DNA of 64,000 bases from Photobacterium jeanii. Lineage in GTDB: Bacteria > Pseudomonadota > Gammaproteobacteria > Enterobacterales > Vibrionaceae. The position numbers were made by a program, and so were the translations under genes. The notes beneath the pieces were generated by a model. It was not told the DNA's origin and searched no databases. It was given only the letters and a program-made list of their open reading frames with translations. The stretch is taken from NCBI RefSeq assembly GCF_001650345.1, contig NZ_LVHF01000012.1, forward strand, positions 248,001 through 312,000, in the 5' to 3' direction. This document shows, in pieces, positions 8,349-18,217 of the stretch (within the stretch, counting starts at the first letter, position 1; every line of letters starts with the position of its first letter).

Positions 8349-9826
8349 TGACGACTGAACAACAAGCAGCGCCACAAGCAGAAGCCGCGGAAGGTGAACT
8401 GAATTTCCTTGATCGTGCGATTTCAGCCACGACACAAACACCAGCAGATACAACCAAAGAACTCTTGTCTGTTCTTACTTCTCAAGTGTTAGAGGGGACT
8501 GTTACTTGGGATAAGAACCTGACACTAACGATTGAGAAAGCGATTTCGGCTCTTGATGAGAAAATTTCAGAGCAGCTTTCTACCGTTATGAAAAACCAAG
8601 ATTTCCAAAAACTGGAAGGTACTTGGTTAGGTCTACAAAAGCTAGTTAAAAACAGTGAGCTAGGCCCTGATCTTAAGATCAAACTTGCTGACTACACCAA
8701 AGATGAATTGCTTGAACAATTTGAAGATGCGCCAGCGATTGACCGAAGCCGCTTCTTTACGATGGTGTACCAAGAAGAATTCGGCACTGCAGGTGGTCAA
8801 CCTTACGGTGCATTAATTGGTGACTACGATTTCGGTTACGGTGACGAAGATGTTGCATTACTTCGTTACATGGGTGAAGTTGCTGCGGCTTCTCACTCAC
8901 CATTCATTGCTGCGGCAAACGCAAGCATGTTCGATTTCGATTCTTTTGAGACTTTCTCTGAAGGTAAACCAGTTGCAGCAGGTTTTGATTCGCCAGCATA
9001 CGCAAGCTGGAATGCATTCCGTGCTAGTGATGATTCTCGTTACGTTGCGCTAACGCTACCGAAAACAATTGCGCGTCTTCCTTACGGCAAGGCGACAGTG
9101 AAAGTTGATTCTTTTGATTTCGAAGAGTTGTCAAAAGATGCTAACGGCAACGCTGTACCAGAGTCGCAAAATGATTTTGTATGGAGCAACGCAGCATACG
9201 AATACGGTCTGTTATTAACGCAAGCTTACACTCAATTTGGTTGGTGTACGGCTATTCGTGGTGCAGATAATGGCGGTAAGGTTGAGAATCTATCTAACTT
9301 CACTTACTACACACCAGCAGGTGATCTTGTTCAGCAATGTCCGTCAGAAGTAAACCTGACTGACGAGCGTGAAAAAGAGCTAAGTGATCTTGGTTTCCTA
9401 CCTCTAGTTCACTACAAAAACACCAACTACGCGGTGTTCATGGGTGCACAAACCACGCATAAACCTAAGACTTACACAGATCCTGACGCGACATCAAATG
9501 CTGCAATTTCTGCACGTCTGCCATACACAATGGCAAGCAGCCGTATTGCTCAGTACTTGAAAGTGATGGGGCGTGATCGCGTAGGTTCAAACCTAGATCC
9601 TGCCAATATCGAGAAAGAGCTAAGCGACTGGATTCACCAGTACGTGAACCCGAATGCGATCGGTAACGAAGCGAAATCAACTCACCCATTAGTTGAAGCG
9701 AAAGTTAGTGTTGAAGAACAAGCGGGTCGCCCTGGTTGTTACTCAGCGGTTGCTTACCTGCGCCCATGGCTACAAATGGAAGAGTTAACATCATCGCTAC
9801 GTATGGTTGCTAACATTCCGGGCTAA
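8348..9826 (+). CDS. tssC: T6SS contractile sheath large subunit TssC (VipB)
   Basis: This 492-residue protein matches the VipB family in length and in its conserved motifs EFGTAGGQPYGALIGDYDF (about residues 142-160) and RIAQYLKVMGRDRVGS near residues 397-412. It pairs with TssB in the sheath, and the ClpV-recognised helix is expected at the sheath's N-terminal part. Codon use is strongly biased, as for tssB and hcp. A perfect GNRA-capped hairpin follows 9 bases after the stop, before a second, more divergent tssC-like gene. Confidence 0.96.
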   Translation: MTTEQQAAPQAEAAEGELNFLDRAISATTQTPADTTKELLSVLTSQVLEGTVTWDKNLTLTIEKAISALDEKISEQLSTVMKNQDFQKLEGTWLGLQKLVKNSELGPDLKIKLADYTKDELLEQFEDAPAIDRSRFFTMVYQEEFGTAGGQPYGALIGDYDFGYGDEDVALLRYMGEVAAASHSPFIAAANASMFDFDSFETFSEGKPVAAGFDSPAYASWNAFRASDDSRYVALTLPKTIARLPYGKATVKVDSFDFEELSKDANGNAVPESQNDFVWSNAAYEYGLLLTQAYTQFGWCTAIRGADNGGKVENLSNFTYYTPAGDLVQQCPSEVNLTDEREKELSDLGFLPLVHYKNTNYAVFMGAQTTHKPKTYTDPDATSNAAISARLPYTMASSRIAQYLKVMGRDRVGSNLDPANIEKELSDWIHQYVNPNAIGNEAKSTHPLVEAKVSVEEQAGRPGCYSAVAYLRPWLQMEELTSSLRMVANIPG

Positions 9827-9834
9827 TTGTATTT

Positions 9835-9858
9835 CCGAGGGAAGGGAACTTCCCTCGG
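9835..9858 (+). promoter_or_regulatory. Stable GNRA-capped hairpin after tssC
   Basis: CCGAGGGAAG (9835-9844) and CTTCCCTCGG (9849-9858) form a perfect 10-bp stem closed by GGAA, a GNRA tetraloop. Only TTT follows, so termination would be partial at most. Together with the hairpin after hcp it brackets the tssBC sheath genes, and it ends just before the ribosome site of the next gene. Confidence 0.7.
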
Positions 9859-9871
9859 TTTGAGGTTATTT

Positions 9872-11299
9872 ATGACGACATCAAATCCAACATCATCCGC
9901 CAGCATCTTACAAGATGTAAGGCTTTGGCGAATGCTGTTAGATAATGCCAGCCAGCAAAATACAGCCGTATTTAAAGCGTTACTCAGTAAAGTCATTAGT
10001 CAACTTGATGGTTTGCTTAGCGAGCAACTTTCTGAAGTTATCCAGCACAAAGCTTTTAAGCAGTTGGAATCAAGTTGGACTAATTTGCAGCGCCTGACTC
10101 TGTTACCTGTGTCTAATCGACGCGTAAGAATCAAACTCAACGATGTGAGTTGGTCTGAGTTATCTGCTGATTTAAACCAGTCTTTCGATATCTCCCATAG
10201 TGCGCTTTATAAAAAAGTGTATGCCAATGAATTGGATACCGCAGGTGGTCAACCATTTGGCTTATTACTGGTTGACCGCTTGGTGCAGTTCGATCTCGAT
10301 GAAGAAGCAGCATTCGATGATCTATACACCTTGCAACTATTAGGTGAGCTAGGGGAGCGCTCGTTATGCCCCGTCGCCTTAGGATTAAATCAATATTTCT
10401 TTGGTGATGAGCCTGCTCGCCTTATTCATGATCAAGCAAGAATAAAGCGTATTTTATCGAGTTTGGATCTGCAAAGTTGGCAGTTGCTACGCCAGCGAGG
10501 ATCTAGCCGCTTCTTGAATATTGTCTTGCCAGAATATCGCTTGCGTTCAGCTTACCAACACTATCGCGCCGGTTTTGTATTTACAGAAACGGCCAATGAA
10601 AAATCGGTGTTATGGGGGAATGCAGCGTACTTATTAGCCGCAAATGTGATCCGTGAATTTGATCGTATTAGCTGGTTTGGTTTTTTACGTGCTTACGATG
10701 AGTCGGGTAGCTATGGCGCCATTATTCAGAATCCGGTAACAACGGATGGCTTGGCAACACATTGGGCGGCAAGCAAAGAGTCAGCGGTTTATGCTGCGTC
10801 AGCAATTGAAGCACGTGTCGATATTTACAGTGAACACGATAGTTTTTGGTCTGAACAAGGCTTTACACCGCTATCAAGTGTGTATTTGAGCGGTCAAAAA
10901 GGCTTTTTTAGCAATCAGTCGGTGTGGTTGCCATCTGACGAAGCCAGTCGTGTTAACGGTATGCTGCAAACTAATCTAATGGCGTGTCGTTTTGCGCATT
11001 ACATCAAAGCACAGATTCGTGATCGCATCGGTAGTTACGATAGTGCCGCCAGATGTGAACGAGACTTGGAACGCTGGTTACAAAACTACATTAGTGGTGT
11101 GGATTACGGCGATGATTCGATCATGGCGCGCTACCCCCTAAAACAAGCCAGTGTTGCATTTAGTCAAGACAGCTTCGATTCCACCAAATATCGCTGTCAA
11201 ATCACGCTTCAACCTCAGTATCAATACGAGATGTTAGACACCCATATCGTGCTGTTGACCGATGTGCCTGCTCGCAAACTTGGTGAGGATGCAGAATGA
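9872..11299 (+). CDS. Second TssC/EvpB-like sheath protein paralogue
   Basis: This 475-residue homologue of the preceding TssC keeps ELDTAGGQPFGLLLVDRLV and the late IKAQIRDRIGSYDSA motif but is clearly divergent and less codon-biased. I chose the ATG at 9872 because GAGG lies 7 bases upstream; an in-frame TTG at 9827 would start inside the hairpin region and lacks a ribosome site. Paralogous tssC pairs are known in other T6SS loci, for example the tssC40/tssC41 pair of Agrobacterium. A role in baseplate attachment or sheath initiation is inferred from its expected lower dose. It overlaps tssE by four bases (ATGA). Confidence 0.88.
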   Translation: MTTSNPTSSASILQDVRLWRMLLDNASQQNTAVFKALLSKVISQLDGLLSEQLSEVIQHKAFKQLESSWTNLQRLTLLPVSNRRVRIKLNDVSWSELSADLNQSFDISHSALYKKVYANELDTAGGQPFGLLLVDRLVQFDLDEEAAFDDLYTLQLLGELGERSLCPVALGLNQYFFGDEPARLIHDQARIKRILSSLDLQSWQLLRQRGSSRFLNIVLPEYRLRSAYQHYRAGFVFTETANEKSVLWGNAAYLLAANVIREFDRISWFGFLRAYDESGSYGAIIQNPVTTDGLATHWAASKESAVYAASAIEARVDIYSEHDSFWSEQGFTPLSSVYLSGQKGFFSNQSVWLPSDEASRVNGMLQTNLMACRFAHYIKAQIRDRIGSYDSAARCERDLERWLQNYISGVDYGDDSIMARYPLKQASVAFSQDSFDSTKYRCQITLQPQYQYEMLDTHIVLLTDVPARKLGEDAE

Positions 11300-11733
11300 G
11301 TTTGCTCTCCAAAATGAAAGGTAATTGGCATAACGACGTTGATAACGTGCGAGATGCGATCATTGAAAACCTTACAGCTCTTTTGTCTACACGTTCACCA
11401 ATATGGGGAGCGTTAGCCGGTGGCAGTGCGTTATTACCTGACCAAGTGGAAAACTCCATTGCTACCTTTGGCATGGTCAATGCGATGCGGGCGCAAAATC
11501 GCGCTAACAGTAATGTGGTTTTGCACGAAATTAAACGTCTTATCCAATTGTTTGAGCCGCGTTTAAAAGACATTGAAATTGAGCTAGATGATGCCTCGAT
11601 TGACAGTAATAAGCTCAAGTTCCGCATTGAAGGAATCGTGACGACTGATTTTGGTGACGACCTTGTTGTATTTGATTCGAGCTTAGATTTCACCACCAGT
11701 AGTTTAGATGTAAGGAAGACCAACCTTGTCTGA
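11296..11733 (+). CDS. tssE: T6SS baseplate protein TssE (gp25-like)
   Basis: This 145-residue protein has the phage gp25-like fold pattern. An N-terminal helix with RDAIIENLTALLSTR is followed by a central region and the terminal strand KLKFRIEGIVTTDFGDDLVVFDSSLDF. TssE starts sheath polymerisation on the baseplate. Its ATG overlaps the previous stop by four bases and its own end overlaps tssF by eight bases, so it sits in a translationally coupled run of baseplate genes. Confidence 0.9.
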   Translation: MSLLSKMKGNWHNDVDNVRDAIIENLTALLSTRSPIWGALAGGSALLPDQVENSIATFGMVNAMRAQNRANSNVVLHEIKRLIQLFEPRLKDIEIELDDASIDSNKLKFRIEGIVTTDFGDDLVVFDSSLDFTTSSLDVRKTNLV

Positions 11734-13510
11734 GTCATTGCTAAATTATTTCGAACAAGAGTTAGCCTTCATTCGTAAAGATGCGGGTGAATTCGCACGT
11801 CGCCATGCAGGTGTTGCGAAGACCTTAGGCATCAATGGTGATGGTATTGATGATCCGCAAGTGACGCGCTTGATCGAAAGCTTTGCGTTCATGAATGCAA
11901 AGTTACAACAGCGTCTAGACGACAATTTCCCGCAGTTGACAGATAGCTTGTTACAGTTGTTATTCCCGCATTTTACCCGTCCGATCCCGTCGTACAGCTT
12001 GGTGAAAATGCAACCTCACGAAGAAGTAACTGCGTGCTACACGTTGCCGAAAGGGACACAACTTGGACTCACAGATGTGGGTACAGATACTGCGATTTTC
12101 AAAACCTGCCAAGAGGTAGATTTATACCCCATCGTTTTAAAATTGGCGCAAGTGTCGATTGCACCGTTTGATATCGCTAAACCACACAGTGCTAAACAGG
12201 CTAAGGCGATGCTGGAGTTGGAGTTCGAAACTTCTGATCCGACATTGCAATTTGCCGATCTTGATCTTGAATCGTTTCCTATTTTTCTGCGTGGTGAGAC
12301 AGCGTCGATTCTGCGTTTATATGACCACCTTTTTGCTGGTACTAACCAAGTTTGCATTCGTTTAGATGACACCTTCATTGAGCTAGGGGCGGAGAGTTTA
12401 CTGCCCGTTGGTTTTGATGACAGTGATTATGTCTTGCCGTATAGCGTAAGCAGCTTTGGCGGCTTCAAACTACTGACTGAATTCTTCATGTTTGCTGAGC
12501 GTTTTCACGCCATGAAGCTGAAGTTGGGTAAAGCCTTATCGGGTGTAAAACAAAACACCATGAAGATTGTGATCTTCATGGATGATATGCCAATTGAGTT
12601 GGCGCGCAGCTTAGGTTTAGAAAACTTTCACTTATTTTGTACACCCATCATTAATTTGCAGTCGTTGACGGCAGAACCGATGAAAGTGGATTTTAGCCGC
12701 GCGCAGTACCCAATTATTCTGGATGCGGGTGGACAAGAGGAGCTTCAAGTTTTTTCTGTCGATAGTGTGTTGGACGTGACTGAGCAACATGTTAGAACAG
12801 TGCCGCCGCTGTACGGTGAAAAATACCGTGGTGCTGAAATTGGATTGCGTTGGCAGTTGAAACAATCTTGGTGCTCAGAAGGGCGCAGATTAAAAAGTGA
12901 TTTACGCATTGCCGATCTTGAGCATGTGAGCACGAATGACAATGCACACACTATGTTGATTAACGCGACATGTTCAAATGGTGAACTATCTCAGCAGTTA
13001 TCGGTGAGTAGTGATATTCAGTGTCATGATTCTATTTCTCTTCCAGCTGATATTTCGTTGCTAAGAAGACCTAAGCCACAGGTACGCATTAAGGCTACCG
13101 AGCAAGATGCTTGGCCGCTATTGGCGCATTTACATTTCAATTACCAAGCTATTTTTGGTGCTGATAATCCTGTATCCGCATTAAAAGATATGTTGTACCT
13201 CTACAACCACAACGAAAGCTCACAAAACGAAGCGTACATTGATGCAATCGTGAAGTTAGAGCAAGAGCAGGCGGTGGCGCCTATACGTATTTCAGGCAAG
13301 AGCTGCTTTGCGAATGGTACTCGTGTTTACGTCACCCTTGATGGAAAAAGTTTAGGTGGTGGTGTGGAGTTATTGTCGCATTTGCTTGATCAATTCTTCG
13401 CTTATTTCGCGGGCTTTAACAGTTTTACCCAAGTGGTGATTTTACTTGATGGTCGTGACGGTGAACATCGCGTATTTCCAAGGAGGTCAGGATGCAAAAA
13501 TCTTCTTTGA
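11726..13510 (+). CDS. tssF: T6SS baseplate protein TssF (VasA/ImpG)
   Basis: This 594-residue protein begins SESLLNYFEQELAFIRKDAGEFARRHAG and continues with the strongly conserved VTRLIESFAFMNAKLQQRLDDNFPQLTDSLLQLLFPHF (about residues 49-86), which identifies TssF. It forms the wedge of the baseplate with TssG and TssE. The start is a TTG at 11726 that follows AAGGAAG by eight bases. The first 8 bases overlap tssE and the last 19 overlap tssG. Confidence 0.93.
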   Translation: MSESLLNYFEQELAFIRKDAGEFARRHAGVAKTLGINGDGIDDPQVTRLIESFAFMNAKLQQRLDDNFPQLTDSLLQLLFPHFTRPIPSYSLVKMQPHEEVTACYTLPKGTQLGLTDVGTDTAIFKTCQEVDLYPIVLKLAQVSIAPFDIAKPHSAKQAKAMLELEFETSDPTLQFADLDLESFPIFLRGETASILRLYDHLFAGTNQVCIRLDDTFIELGAESLLPVGFDDSDYVLPYSVSSFGGFKLLTEFFMFAERFHAMKLKLGKALSGVKQNTMKIVIFMDDMPIELARSLGLENFHLFCTPIINLQSLTAEPMKVDFSRAQYPIILDAGGQEELQVFSVDSVLDVTEQHVRTVPPLYGEKYRGAEIGLRWQLKQSWCSEGRRLKSDLRIADLEHVSTNDNAHTMLINATCSNGELSQQLSVSSDIQCHDSISLPADISLLRRPKPQVRIKATEQDAWPLLAHLHFNYQAIFGADNPVSALKDMLYLYNHNESSQNEAYIDAIVKLEQEQAVAPIRISGKSCFANGTRVYVTLDGKSLGGGVELLSHLLDQFFAYFAGFNSFTQVVILLDGRDGEHRVFPRRSGCKNLL

Positions 13511-14484
13511 CCTTATTACGCGAAACACCGTACGCCTTTGAATTGCCACAAGCGATTCAGCTGATCAAACACCAAGCGGCACAACTTGGACAACGACCAT
13601 TCATTCGTTTTTCATCGTGCACGCTACCTGCGTATCAGCCCTCAGACATCGTTGATGTGAGCGTTAAAGGGGCAAACCAATGGTACCTCAATTGTGATTT
13701 ACCTTCTTTGGCGGGAAGCCAAGGTGTTATGCCTCGCCATATCTATACCGAAGCGCTTCGTGAATCGTTCGAGCAAGGTAATGACGCGCTGGTGGATTTT
13801 TTTGATGGCTTCAGTAACCGCCATTATCGCCTTCATTGCCAAGTCGAAATTAAAAATAACTTGGTGCTACAAGCGGAAGAAGAGCATTTCAAATGGAATC
13901 GTCATGACGTAGCGCTAAGTCAAATGCTGGCGAATTTGAGTGGTGATTTAGGCAATAACAGCGCATTAACGAGTCGCCATTTAGTGCAATACAGCGGTGT
14001 GATGGGCTTGAAACTGTCTTGCCTTGAAACCCTTAAAAACTTGCTGATTGATTACTTCGAGTATGACTTTGAAGTGTGTTACGGCGATGTCGATTACCAA
14101 CCCTTGCTACCGTGTTGTGTGACTAAGCTTGGCAAGTCAGGGCAAAACAACCAGTTAGGGTATGACGCGCTTGTGGGGAAGAGTGCTGTAACAGCTTTTC
14201 AGCAGTTAGTAGTCACAGTGTTACCTAATAGCAAAGAATTTACTCAGATCAGAAATGATAACGATCTGGTTGAAGCCATTGATGGCTTTGTTCGCCACTA
14301 CATGGGGGCGGATATCAACTTAAAGCTAATGATGAAAGTGTGTGGACGTTTTCTTCCGGGACTTCAGCTCACTAGCTCAGAAGAAAGTGATATTCGACTG
14401 GCTCAGTCGACATGGCTTGCACCGAAACAACTAAAACAACATTACGTGGTAATGCCACTCAAACATAACAGGAACACAGCATGA
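13492..14484 (+). CDS. tssG: T6SS baseplate protein TssG (VasB/ImpH)
   Basis: This 330-residue protein carries the TssG hallmarks: an N-terminal PYAFELPQAIQLIKHQ region, RPFIRFSSCTLPAYQPSDI, and a conserved SNRHYRLHC segment near residues 104-112. Two copies bind TssF in the baseplate wedge. The ATG lies inside tssF and is served by an AGGAGG-like site (AAGGAGGTCAGG). It overlaps tssH by four bases. Confidence 0.92.
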   Translation: MQKSSLTLLRETPYAFELPQAIQLIKHQAAQLGQRPFIRFSSCTLPAYQPSDIVDVSVKGANQWYLNCDLPSLAGSQGVMPRHIYTEALRESFEQGNDALVDFFDGFSNRHYRLHCQVEIKNNLVLQAEEEHFKWNRHDVALSQMLANLSGDLGNNSALTSRHLVQYSGVMGLKLSCLETLKNLLIDYFEYDFEVCYGDVDYQPLLPCCVTKLGKSGQNNQLGYDALVGKSAVTAFQQLVVTVLPNSKEFTQIRNDNDLVEAIDGFVRHYMGADINLKLMMKVCGRFLPGLQLTSSEESDIRLAQSTWLAPKQLKQHYVVMPLKHNRNTA

Positions 14485-17090
14485 TCAACGTTGAATTACA
14501 AAGTTTGGTCAAACGATTAACCCCGACATTGAAGAGCGCGCTTGAAATGGCGGCGGGTGATTGTATGGCAAGGACACACTTTAGTATTGAGTCTGAGCAT
14601 TGGTTTTATCAGTTACTAAATGAGACTACCAGTGGTTGGAAAGCATTAATCCAGCAAGGTAATGTTGATCATGAGCAGATCATTCAAGGCTTAACCCGTT
14701 ATTTTAATGGTTTGTCACGTGGTAATGACAGTGCTCCAGCGTTATCGCCATCATTGGTTGAGTTGCTGAAAGATTGTTGGTTATTGGCATCGCTAAATCA
14801 GAATAACGGTAGCATCAATGGCTACCACGTTTTAATGGTGTTGAAACAGCGTATTGATCAAGGTGGCTACAACGGTGAGCTTGCACCTTGGCTAAATACA
14901 GTGTCGTTAGAATCGCTGAAACAATTAGCTGCAAAAAACAAAGAGACTTTGCGCCAAGCAACCAGTCATAGCGATGTTCAGCCTGTAGACGGTGAAGTAA
15001 GCACCGTTGCACTTGATAAATACACTCATAACCTGACGGAAGCGGCACGTAACGGCAAGCTAGCCCCAATTTCTGGTCGTAATACTGAAATTCGTAAGTC
15101 CATTGATATTCTTTGCCGTCGTCGTCAGAACAGCCCAATTCTTGTGGGTGATCCTGGTGTGGGTAAAACAGCCATTGTTGAAGGCTTAGCGCAGCAAATT
15201 GTGGATGGTAACGTTCCACCATCACTCGCGGATGTGGAGCTTCGCACATTGGATTTATCTTTGCTTCAAGCGGGTGCCAGTATCAAAGGGGAATTTGAAA
15301 ACCGTTTGAAAGATGTTCTGGCAGAGGTGAAGCAGTCGCCGCGCCCAATTATTGTTTTCATTGATGAAGCCCACACATTGATTGGTGCAGGTGGTGCAGC
15401 AGGACAAAATGACGCAGCAAACCTATTGAAGCCAGCTTTAGCGCGTGGTGAGTTCCGCACTATTGCGGCAACAACTTGGGCTGAATATAAACAGTACTTT
15501 GAAACGGATGCTGCTTTAACGCGTCGTTTTCAATTGGTTGGCGTGGGTGAGCCAAACGAAACGGATGCAATTCAAATGCTACGTGGTGTGGCGAAAGGGC
15601 TTCAAAAGCACCATAAAGTGACTATTTTAGAAGAAGCACTAGAAGCGGCAGTGAAATTGTCGGTTCGCTTCTTACCTGAACGTCAATTACCAGACAAAGC
15701 AATCAGCTTACTTGACACCGCTTGTTCTCGCATTGGTTTGAGCCAAAGTGCGTTACCTCAACAGTTAGATAATCTCGCTGAGCAAATTCGTTACGCTAAA
15801 AACGAAAAAACGTCGTTTGAGCATGAACATGCCATGTTAGCAAACGGTGCCGATAAGCTGGCTGCAATTGAGGTAACGATTGCGAAATTGGAAGCTGAAT
15901 ATGCTGAACTAGATGGTCGCTGGAGTGCAGAAAAAGCACTGGTTGATCAAATTGTTGAGCTGCAAAGCACAATCACTGAACGTTTCCGCGCTGGTGAAGT
16001 TGTCGCTGATAGCCAAGAGCAGCAAGCACTGGCTGCATTGATGAATGAGCTATCTGAGCTGCAAGGTGAAGCGCCTTTGGTTATCCCGCAAGTGGATAAA
16101 CAAACTATTGCGGAAGTGATTTCATTATGGACTGGGATCCCAGTTGGCAACATGGTGAAAGATGAAGTAGCGCGTTTGCTCAATATCGAAGCTGAAATCG
16201 GTAAACGTGTGATCGGCCAACGTGCACCAATCGAAGAAATTTCAAAAGCAATTCGTATGTCGCGTGCCGGTCTGACCGATCCGCGTAAACCTATTGGTGT
16301 CTTTTTGATGTGTGGCCCAAGCGGTGTAGGTAAAACTGAAACGGCTTTGGCATTAACAGATTTACTGTATGGCGGTGAAAAGAACATTACCACCATCAAC
16401 ATGACCGAGTTTAAAGAAGAGCATAAGATTTCAATGCTACTCGGTTCGCCTGCTGGTTATGTTGGCTACGGCAAAGGTGGTGTATTAACTGAAGCGGTTC
16501 GCAAGAATCCATACTCAGTATTGCTGCTTGATGAAATGGAAAAAGCACACCCAGGCGTGCACGATCTTTTCTATCAGATCTTTGATAAGGGCTCGATTTC
16601 AGACAGTGAAGGTCGCGAAATTGACTTTAAAAATACCATTATCATCATGACGTCTAACGCCGCCGACAGTGCAGTCGTTGATGCTTGTGCTGATGATCGC
16701 CCAAGTGTACCCGAGCTGACGGAGACTATTTTCCCTGCGCTGCAAAACTACTTCAAACCAGCCTTTTTAGGTCGGACGACAGTCGTTCCTTACTTCCCAT
16801 TGAACAATGATGAGATGGCACAAATTGCTCGCTTGTCATTAGGTCGAATTGAAAAACGCGTGCGTAGTCATTACGGCGCAAGTTTCTCTTATAGCGATGC
16901 GTTAATCGAACACCTCATTGCGCAAAATCACTCTCCAGAAACTGGAGCGCGGGCTATCGAACAAATAATTAATCGAACGCTAATGCCTGAATTAGCATCA
17001 CAATGCATTGTTCGTTTGAGTGAAGGTTTAAGCATTCAACACGTTGAAGTTTGCGCCGAAAACGGTGCGGTAAGTATTTCGATTGAATAG
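14481..17090 (+). CDS. clpV: T6SS sheath-recycling ATPase TssH (ClpV)
   Basis: This 869-residue ClpB-class AAA+ protein has two ATPase modules. Walker A motif GDPGVGKT is at 223-230 with Walker [10 protein letters not shown] following, and a second Walker A GPSGVGKT lies near 612-619 with [10 protein letters not shown]. The N-terminal about 160 residues form the sheath-binding domain characteristic of ClpV rather than ClpB, and a coiled-coil middle domain lies near 430-530. It strips contracted sheaths so that subunits can be reused. It overlaps tssG by four bases, and an unknown gene follows after 35 bases. Confidence 0.95.
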   Translation: MINVELQSLVKRLTPTLKSALEMAAGDCMARTHFSIESEHWFYQLLNETTSGWKALIQQGNVDHEQIIQGLTRYFNGLSRGNDSAPALSPSLVELLKDCWLLASLNQNNGSINGYHVLMVLKQRIDQGGYNGELAPWLNTVSLESLKQLAAKNKETLRQATSHSDVQPVDGEVSTVALDKYTHNLTEAARNGKLAPISGRNTEIRKSIDILCRRRQNSPILVGDPGVGKTAIVEGLAQQIVDGNVPPSLADVELRTLDLSLLQAGASIKGEFENRLKDVLAEVKQSPRPIIVFIDEAHTLIGAGGAAGQNDAANLLKPALARGEFRTIAATTWAEYKQYFETDAALTRRFQLVGVGEPNETDAIQMLRGVAKGLQKHHKVTILEEALEAAVKLSVRFLPERQLPDKAISLLDTACSRIGLSQSALPQQLDNLAEQIRYAKNEKTSFEHEHAMLANGADKLAAIEVTIAKLEAEYAELDGRWSAEKALVDQIVELQSTITERFRAGEVVADSQEQQALAALMNELSELQGEAPLVIPQVDKQTIAEVISLWTGIPVGNMVKDEVARLLNIEAEIGKRVIGQRAPIEEISKAIRMSRAGLTDPRKPIGVFLMCGPSGVGKTETALALTDLLYGGEKNITTINMTEFKEEHKISMLLGSPAGYVGYGKGGVLTEAVRKNPYSVLLLDEMEKAHPGVHDLFYQIFDKGSISDSEGREIDFKNTIIIMTSNAADSAVVDACADDRPSVPELTETIFPALQNYFKPAFLGRTTVVPYFPLNNDEMAQIARLSLGRIEKRVRSHYGASFSYSDALIEHLIAQNHSPETGARAIEQIINRTLMPELASQCIVRLSEGLSIQHVEVCAENGAVSISIE

Positions 17091-17125
17091 CGTCTTAGTG
17101 TGAAATTTAATGGAGTATAAACATC

Positions 17126-18076
17126 ATGCCTGATTTAGATATTGGTAAGCAGTTAAAAGCGGGTAAGGCAGATCCACTGATTGATCTTGCACTAGGTAGC
17201 GATAAGTTCACTGAGCTTAATGGACTGATCGATAAGCATGTCGTCAATAGAGTTGAGCAAACAGAGATTGTTCAAGAAGCGAAGCAAAAGTTTTCAACTA
17301 GCTTCAGCCGTGTGGCAGCTCAGAAACTTCAAGCGTTTGCATCACCTAAGATGTCAGATTCAGATAGCTTTATCAGTCACGAGCGTTATAAGCGTGGTAC
17401 TTATGGCGGGGGCGATTACCTAGATAATTCAGCCCATGCGTATGAGTCAGCAACCAGCGGTAAGTTTTACAAAGCACGCCGTAAAATTGTTGATTTAGTG
17501 CGTGTCCAAAAGAAAAGCCCGATCAAGTTTATTAAATTGCCATTCACTTTGATCCCTGGCGGTGAGATTGCCGTGAAATATACCTTTAAAGGTATTGAGG
17601 CGGTAGCCAAGTCGATGGGGAGCGCACGAAAAGCACGTAAGCGTCAGCAATACGATGCCAAAAACCTAGATAGTTTGAGCGAAAGTTTAGGTGAAAAAGA
17701 AGCACTTCGTAAAATTGCAAAATGGCACGCAAAAGATATTTCAGACCTAGGCAATAAGCTGCAACGTAACCTAGCAAAACTGAAACAAGCCGCCGTGCTG
17801 TTAGATACCCGTCAAGCGGTATTAGAACGCTTAATCGAAAATACCTTCACGGTTGATGGTCTTCATCATGATGAATTTCAAGAAAGCATGAAGCTTAAAA
17901 AAGCACGAAACGACGTGGCAATGAGTTACCACGAAGTGAAGCACTACATCGATAAGATCCAGCAGATGTGTTTCGTGATGCAAGCGACTTCAGTTGATGT
18001 GACAGCACACATCACTTGTTTTGATGCTTACCTTGATGAGACCAAAGAGCTGGTTGATTGGTCGTTTAATCACTAA
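17126..18076 (+). CDS. Unknown T6SS-operon protein (316 aa, basic, helical)
   Basis: I do not recognise a known family. The 316-residue protein has no signal peptide or clear membrane span. It is rich in Lys and Arg, especially around residues 110-190 (KARRKIVDLVRVQKKSPIKFIK, then SARKARKRQQ), and becomes strongly helical, probably coiled, at 190-260. A glycine turn YGGGDY is near residue 93. It lies just after clpV inside the operon and has a conventional start (GGAG upstream). It could be a T6SS effector, a chaperone or an accessory structural protein; nothing visible decides between these. Confidence 0.7.
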   Translation: MPDLDIGKQLKAGKADPLIDLALGSDKFTELNGLIDKHVVNRVEQTEIVQEAKQKFSTSFSRVAAQKLQAFASPKMSDSDSFISHERYKRGTYGGGDYLDNSAHAYESATSGKFYKARRKIVDLVRVQKKSPIKFIKLPFTLIPGGEIAVKYTFKGIEAVAKSMGSARKARKRQQYDAKNLDSLSESLGEKEALRKIAKWHAKDISDLGNKLQRNLAKLKQAAVLLDTRQAVLERLIENTFTVDGLHHDEFQESMKLKKARNDVAMSYHEVKHYIDKIQQMCFVMQATSVDVTAHITCFDAYLDETKELVDWSFNH

Positions 18077-18133
18077 AGAATAAACCATCAAAATTGTATC
18101 ACTTGAGTTGAAACACCTAGGAAATATAACAAA

Positions 18134-18171
18134 GGGACTTATTCAGTAGAGGGTATTACCGAATAAGTCCC
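18134..18171 (+). promoter_or_regulatory. Perfect 11-bp hairpin between the two unknown T6SS genes
   Basis: GGGACTTATTC (18134-18144) and GAATAAGTCCC (18161-18171) are exact inverted copies separated by 16 bases. CGGGTGAGC follows rather than T residues, so intrinsic termination is unlikely. It sits 46 bases before the next start codon and may set message processing or translation of the 391-residue protein. Confidence 0.6.
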
Positions 18172-18217
18172 GGGTGAGCTTAAGCCTGTTATCAACGAAT
18201 AAATTGTGAGTTGAATT

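Noticed and set aside
14815-15249. Leftward 144-codon frame inside clpV
   Set aside because: It is antisense to the conserved first ATPase module and has no start signals.
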